Shown in pieces: positions 4,073-7,562 of a DNA stretch of 7,562 nt. The position numbers and the translations under genes are program-made. Numbering within the stretch: the stretch's first letter is position 1; each line of letters starts with the position of its first letter. The notes under the pieces were generated by a model. The model saw nothing but the letters and a program-made list of their open reading frames with translations, had not been told where the DNA came from and searched no databases. Source of the DNA: Mogibacterium sp. (GTDB lineage: Bacteria; Bacillota; Clostridia; Peptostreptococcales; Anaerovoracaceae). The stretch covers positions 1 to 7,562 of the forward strand of contig JAFREV010000204.1 in the NCBI GenBank assembly GCA_017434685.1, in the 5' to 3' direction.

Positions 4073-5989
4073 TCAAAGTCTGTTTAGCGTTGGGAGATTT
4101 ACGGGCTCTTTACCAATAAATTCACGCCACTTGTTAAGTTTTACGAGCTTTGCGGATTGTTTAACGTCAAGCCTTTCGACCAGCGTTTTAATTTCATTCA
4201 AATCTTCTTCGTAGATAAGCTTTTCAACATCTTTGTGGACAATTCTCAGATTGCTGTATCTGTCCGCGTCCTCATCCATCGGATGGAGCTTGTGGCAGTA
4301 TACATCTTCAAGCTCAAGCGGTAGCTTTGTAATTTCGCACCTTCCTTTTGCGGCAACGAACCTTGAGAGCATATTGTCATACTGCTTGATGCTCATGCCT
4401 TCAAACGTCGCCTTGCTCAATTCATTCAGCACCTCGCCGTAGGCTTCGTCAGAGAGCATACGGTGTATTGCTTCTCTGCCCTCAGGCGTATACCGATTGA
4501 CGCCTGGACTGTGACACATTGGCGGCTTTGTCCTGCAGTACCCAACTGGCACGATTATCATGCCGTTAATATACCGGACTGCCGCTGAGTCCTTGTACTT
4601 CTGAAAGAAATACTCATCCATTGCACCCATGAGATAGGGCGGCGGCGTTTTCCTTATCGCATTTGTTGAAGATGCGTGTCTCAGTTTCCTGTAAATCGGC
4701 GGGAACAACTTATGCATATCACTGCAAATCATCGTAGCCATGTTGTAGTATTCATGAACTCCGACGACCTTTTGGTTATACGCTATCACATCATTGTGCT
4801 GAGCGATTTTCAGATTATGAGCCTTGCACACGGCGGTCATGGCTTCTGCCAGCACTTTGCGCTGTGTTTTTATCGCTTTGTCCGTCATGTGCGACTTTAC
4901 GACCCACCTTTTGCCTTTCTGCCTCAGTTTGAACTTTATCCCGAGGAACTCGCTGTAATTCTTCTTGAGATTGCAGACTTTAGTTTTCTCTTCGGATATT
5001 TCCAAGCCAAGTCTTTCAGACAGCCATTGCTCCGTCGCATGCTTGAAACGTATCGCATCGCCATAGGTTTTACAGAAAATCTTGAAGTCATCGGCATAGC
5101 GGACTAAGTGACATTCTTTGAGCCTTGTTTTCCTCAGTCGGGTGTACTTTGCACCGCGATTCAGCGAGCCGTTTTTGTTCGGGATTTCATCACTTGGGCA
5201 AGGATTCCTCATGGGCATTTCCTCCCATTGACTCGCTACCCACCAATCAAGCTCGTTAAGAACGATGTTTGCTAAGAGCGGGCTGAGAACTCCGCCTTGC
5301 GGCGTTCCTTTTTCGGGTACTGTCCTTTTGCCCTTTTCCTCGATAGGCGCTTTCAGCATTTTGCTTATCAGGCACAGCAGATTTTTATCTTGTATGCCTA
5401 ATGTCCATATCTGCTTCAAGAGCTTTGCATGGTCGACGTTGTCAAAGAATCCTTTGATGTCGATGTCGACTACGTAATGGAATCCGTCATGCTGAGCAAG
5501 CTTGTAGCACATGGCTACAGCGTGCTTAGTGCTTCTGTTAGGTCTGAATCCATAACTTTTGTCATAGAATTTTGCCTCACAGATTGGCTCCATCACTTGC
5601 AACACGCTCTGCTGCACGATGCGGTCTATTACCGTCGGTATACCGAGCGGTCTCAGCTTTCCGTTCGCCTTCGGGATATACACCCGCCTAACGGCTTTCG
5701 GTTGGTAGTTCTGGATCTTATCCTTCACTTTTCCGACAAGCTCTGCTTCTGAAAGTCTGTCAATGTCCTCGAACGTCAGTCCATCCACGCCCGCGGTATT
5801 GCTCCCGCTGTTCGTTTTCAGATTTCTGTACGCCATTTTGATGTTGTTTTCAGAGCTTATTATCTCTATTAAGTTTTTGAATGTTTTTCCGTCTTTACTG
5901 TCCGCATACAGCTTGTCTTGTATTTCAACCATGTTGTAATACTCTGCATAGCGGATGCTTTTTCTTTTTAACAAGTCCTTTCTTTGCAT
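4073..5989 (-). CDS. ltrA: Group II intron reverse transcriptase/maturase with HNH domain
   Basis: An LtrA-type multifunctional protein (638 residues from the chosen start) that helps the intron fold and splice, reverse transcribes it and nicks target DNA. Positions below count from a GTG start at 6001. RT blocks run about 40-360: VYIPKANGKLRPLGIPTVIDR (107-127), the YGFRPNRST motif (150-158), VVDIDIKGFFDNVDH with the first catalytic Asp (177-191), GTPQGGVLSPLLANI (232-246) and YADD (302-305). The maturase X region spans about 370-470. A C-terminal HNH-type endonuclease follows (about 554-597: RCEITKLPL, YCHKLHP, YSNLRIVHKDVEKLIY). I chose the ATG at 5989 because a GAGGTG lies about 9 nt upstream; ATG 5998 and GTG 6001 are too close to it. 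All catalytic motifs are present, so the protein looks functional. It lies inside the intron (domain IV) on the sense strand. The YCHKLHP and KDVHKLI-like end point to the CL class. Confidence 0.96.
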   Translation of the reverse strand: MQRKDLLKRKSIRYAEYYNMVEIQDKLYADSKDGKTFKNLIEIISSENNIKMAYRNLKTNSGSNTAGVDGLTFEDIDRLSEAELVGKVKDKIQNYQPKAVRRVYIPKANGKLRPLGIPTVIDRIVQQSVLQVMEPICEAKFYDKSYGFRPNRSTKHAVAMCYKLAQHDGFHYVVDIDIKGFFDNVDHAKLLKQIWTLGIQDKNLLCLISKMLKAPIEEKGKRTVPEKGTPQGGVLSPLLANIVLNELDWWVASQWEEMPMRNPCPSDEIPNKNGSLNRGAKYTRLRKTRLKECHLVRYADDFKIFCKTYGDAIRFKHATEQWLSERLGLEISEEKTKVCNLKKNYSEFLGIKFKLRQKGKRWVVKSHMTDKAIKTQRKVLAEAMTAVCKAHNLKIAQHNDVIAYNQKVVGVHEYYNMATMICSDMHKLFPPIYRKLRHASSTNAIRKTPPPYLMGAMDEYFFQKYKDSAAVRYINGMIIVPVGYCRTKPPMCHSPGVNRYTPEGREAIHRMLSDEAYGEVLNELSKATFEGMSIKQYDNMLSRFVAAKGRCEITKLPLELEDVYCHKLHPMDEDADRYSNLRIVHKDVEKLIYEEDLNEIKTLVERLDVKQSAKLVKLNKWREFIGKEPVNLPTLNRL

Positions 5990-6001
5990 AGTCAACATCA
6001 C

Positions 6002-6747
6002 CTCACTCTCGTAAGACTGTGTTTCTCTTAGTCATACTCGAACCTATGAATGCTAACTACATCATTTTATTAAGTTCCTTTTTAACGGCTAGGAATATTC
6101 AACTAGCCGCCCCACTGGAGGCTGTTGCTCCACTTCCATTACAGAAGCTTCATCGCTCGTGCCTCCGCTCTCACAACGATAAAAGTAAGTTATACATGCT
6201 CTCCTTCGTAAACATGCTTTCCTTACTAACGGATTACTGTGTGTGTAACCACTCCCCGTTCGTTGCTTTCGACGTTCCGATATGGTACATAGTATCTCCG
6301 CACTTAGGTGCCTTCTTTGAGCCTGCCAAGTTATGCCGCCTGTAACGGCATACCGAATTTCATTTCTACCAGATTACTTTTCGGTACTTGACGCCAATCC
6401 GTTGGCATACGCCTTTCGACGTATTCGAAGTTTAGACTCTTTCAGTCGTCGGTTCGTCCCCATTAAATGGATTCTCACCATATGCGGCTCACTACATAAT
6501 CACCAACGGCTCATGCCTCCATGAACTTTTCCTCAGCTTTGTCTGCTAGGGTTGGCTTTTTGCTCTTCAGCCTAACTGTATGACGATTTCACCTTACACT
6601 GCTACTTTCGCCATCAGGCAGTATTCTGTGTGTCCCTTCGTGGCGTTACCCACTCATTTGAACAGCACCATATCAGTTGTATCAGTTTGTCTCCTTTCTG
6701 TAGCTTCACTGACCCCGCGACCTATTAAGCCGCGGAACGTCTCGTCC
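6002..6747 (-). ncRNA. Group II intron 5' structural region (domains I-III, start of IV)
   Basis: About 750 nt without a gene between the 5' exon and the maturase ORF, the size expected for domains I to III. Near the 5' end the minus strand has CCGCG-N11-CGCGG (6735-6715), a first hairpin comparable to the one just after the intron start in known bacterial introns. I could not identify EBS1/EBS2 by simple inspection against the flanking exon. Plus-strand frames here are random openings. Confidence 0.7.
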
Positions 6748-7312
6748 GGTATATCTCATCTATAAAGATAAATGTCTCTCTTCCCTTCATCCTATTAGCA
6801 GTAATCCTATTGATAATAGAATCCAGTATGACCAGCATACCTATGGCTCTGAGCTGCTCGCCCAGCTCCAGGATGTCATAGCAGACGAGCGTGTTACTCA
6901 TATTCACATTCGTCTGCTTGGCAAATGTGTTAAGAGATTCTCTCGTAAAGAGCTCAAGCTCAAGCGCGAGTAAATGCGCCTCCGGCTCAGGCTGCTTCAA
7001 AAGCTCATCTCTGAAGTCCGCAAGTGTAGGCGGCACTCCTTGATAATTCCCCTGCTGGTAATACCTGTAAACATTCTCAGTGCAACGGTCGATTATAGAT
7101 TGCTGTCCCTTGGCAAATCTGTGCCCAGCTATTATCTGCTCGCAAAGCGACTGCAGGAACTGCGACTTCTCTATAATCGGATCTGTCTCTCCGTAATCTC
7201 TCGACATATCCATAGCATTTATATGATTCGGGCTCGTAGCGGATATCTCTATTACAGAACCACCAAGCGCCCTCACAAGAGGCGCATACTCTCTCTCCGG
7301 ATCTATGATGAT
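6748..7312 (-). CDS. virB4-like conjugation ATPase, internal 5' exon (truncated upstream)
   Basis: About 188 residues of the ATPase domain of the same VirB4/TraE-type protein. The sequence starts IIIDPEREYAPLVRALGG, then VIEISATSPNHINAMDM, both typical of Gram-positive conjugative VirB4 homologues. It continues with the helical insert around SLCEQIIAGHRFAKGQQ and SLNTFAKQTNVNMSNTLVCYDI, and ends with the Walker B strand TFIFIDEIY at the intron. The Walker A (P-loop) should lie some 20-25 residues before DPEREY, but the upstream sequence has no GxGKS-like motif in any nearby position. Homology therefore seems to stop near 7312, and some 400 N-terminal residues are absent. I see no real start codon; the GTG at 7276 is internal. 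The break may be an assembly chimera or a genuine rearrangement. Confidence 0.85.
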
Positions 7313-7450
7313 AGTGAAAGTGATGATTATTCCACCTGCTACTGTCAGAAATCCATTGGCGCGTTGCGACGGATCGTGGGACTTAAGAGACAGTCGGAGT
7401 AGGTTTGCAGTGCCTGTTAAACTTTGCGGGCGGACATAGCCGGGCCCGCG
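7313..7450. other. Unassigned junction segment between virB4 and EAL fragments
   Basis: The minus frame of virB4 stays open but loses family resemblance (no P-loop), and the plus frame of the EAL fragment is stopped by TAA at 7418-7420. GC content rises through the segment. It contains TAAGAGACAG (7384-7393), equal to the last 10 bases of the Tn5 mosaic end used in transposase-based sequencing libraries. No inverted repeats or transposase signature are visible. It is best treated as a possible artificial join. Confidence 0.4.
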
Positions 7451-7562
7451 TTATTGATCCCCGTCTCCGTCAACATCAGCCCGGTGGACATCTTCACCAT
7501 GGACGTACCCAACCACTTCCAGGGCTTGATCGAGAAGTACAGGCTGCCCAAGGCCGCCATCA
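7451..7562 (+). CDS. EAL-domain (c-di-GMP phosphodiesterase-like) fragment
   Basis: The plus frame reads LLIPVSVNISPVDIFTMDV and then a segment ending GLIEKYRLPKAAI at the window edge. 'PVSVNIS' followed by 'LIEKY.LP' is the mid-region of EAL domains, which hydrolyse cyclic di-GMP. The catalytic EAL, the later metal ligands and any partner domains are outside the window. The stretch is clearly richer in GC than the rest of the window, is on the opposite strand, and has no start codon or ribosome site here. It is partial at both ends and probably does not belong to the mobile element. Confidence 0.7.

Larger units (their letters stand above)
3961..6747 (-). mobile_element. Group II intron (CL-like) with LtrA-type ORF, in virB4
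   Basis: A retroelement of about 2.79 kb that splits the virB4-like gene on the same strand. Support: an intact intron-encoded protein (4073-5989), a canonical 34-nt domain V (4003-4036), and a domain VI (3963-4000) with a GAAA-capped arm and a bulged A at 3968, 8 nt from the proposed 3' end (CAT at 3963-3961). The 3' boundary fits both domain VI geometry and the protein frame. The 5' boundary is less sure: base 6747 gives the best protein join, but the intron would begin GGACG rather than the usual GUGYG. A start at 6738 (GTTCC) also keeps the frame and would add three residues (R-T-R). The intron probably splices out as a ribozyme with help from its own protein. Confidence 0.9.

Noticed and set aside
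4209..4340. HNH domain missing one cysteine of the usual CxxC (reads CEIT)
   Set aside because: Related CL-type intron proteins often show a similar substitution, and the HNH histidines and asparagine are present; no basis for calling it inactive.
4676..5752. Plus-strand open frames of 143 and 107 codons inside the maturase gene
   Set aside because: They are antisense shadows of a clearly coding reverse transcriptase and show no recognisable protein features.
6019..6765. Plus-strand open frames between the maturase gene and virB4 exon 1
   Set aside because: They lie in the intron's structural RNA region, antisense to it, with no Shine-Dalgarno and no family resemblance.

Overview
The window looks like accessory (mobile-element) DNA from a Firmicute, probably a gut-type Clostridia/Lachnospiraceae relative. 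That is an inference from the VirB4-type conjugation ATPase, the chloroplast-like (CL) group II intron protein and the XRE-type regulator; no marker gene fixes the species. Every gene I can support is on the minus strand, except a short foreign-looking stretch at the right edge, so the transcription order runs from high to low coordinates.

Right to left. (i) 7451-7562 carries, on the plus strand, a GC-rich piece of an EAL (c-di-GMP phosphodiesterase-like) domain. It is joined through about 140 bp of unassignable sequence to the interior of a virB4-like gene, and this looks like a chimeric or rearranged junction. (ii) 6748-7312 and 3437-3960 are two exons of one virB4-like ATPase gene. They are split, immediately after the Walker B motif, by a group II intron of about 2.8 kb (about 3961-6747) that encodes an intact LtrA-type reverse transcriptase/maturase/HNH protein and has a textbook 34-nt domain V. 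Joining the exons at the proposed boundaries restores a continuous reading frame. (iii) 3080-3436 has no gene but holds the virB4 terminator. (iv) 1827-3026 is an intact rtcB RNA ligase gene whose ribosome binding site lies directly behind a terminator-like hairpin with a T tract. (v) 1466-1777 is a small XRE-family HTH protein. (vi) 200-1421 is a compact array of 15 tRNA genes, all co-oriented and all with encoded CCA ends. (vii) The left edge holds the start of an unrecognised small protein.

The most interesting unit is rtcB - HTH gene - tRNA array, on one strand with gaps of about 45-50 nt. RtcB joins 2',3'-cyclic phosphate/5'-OH RNA ends, the kind that tRNA-cleaving toxins make. A plausible inference is a tRNA replacement-plus-repair cassette that protects the element or its host translation against anticodon nucleases. 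Several tRNAs in the array are structurally odd: a Lys pair differing by one wobble base, Leu anticodons in tRNAs with short variable loops, an Arg tRNA with a swapped 19-56 elbow pair, and a tRNA-like gene lacking U33 and C56.
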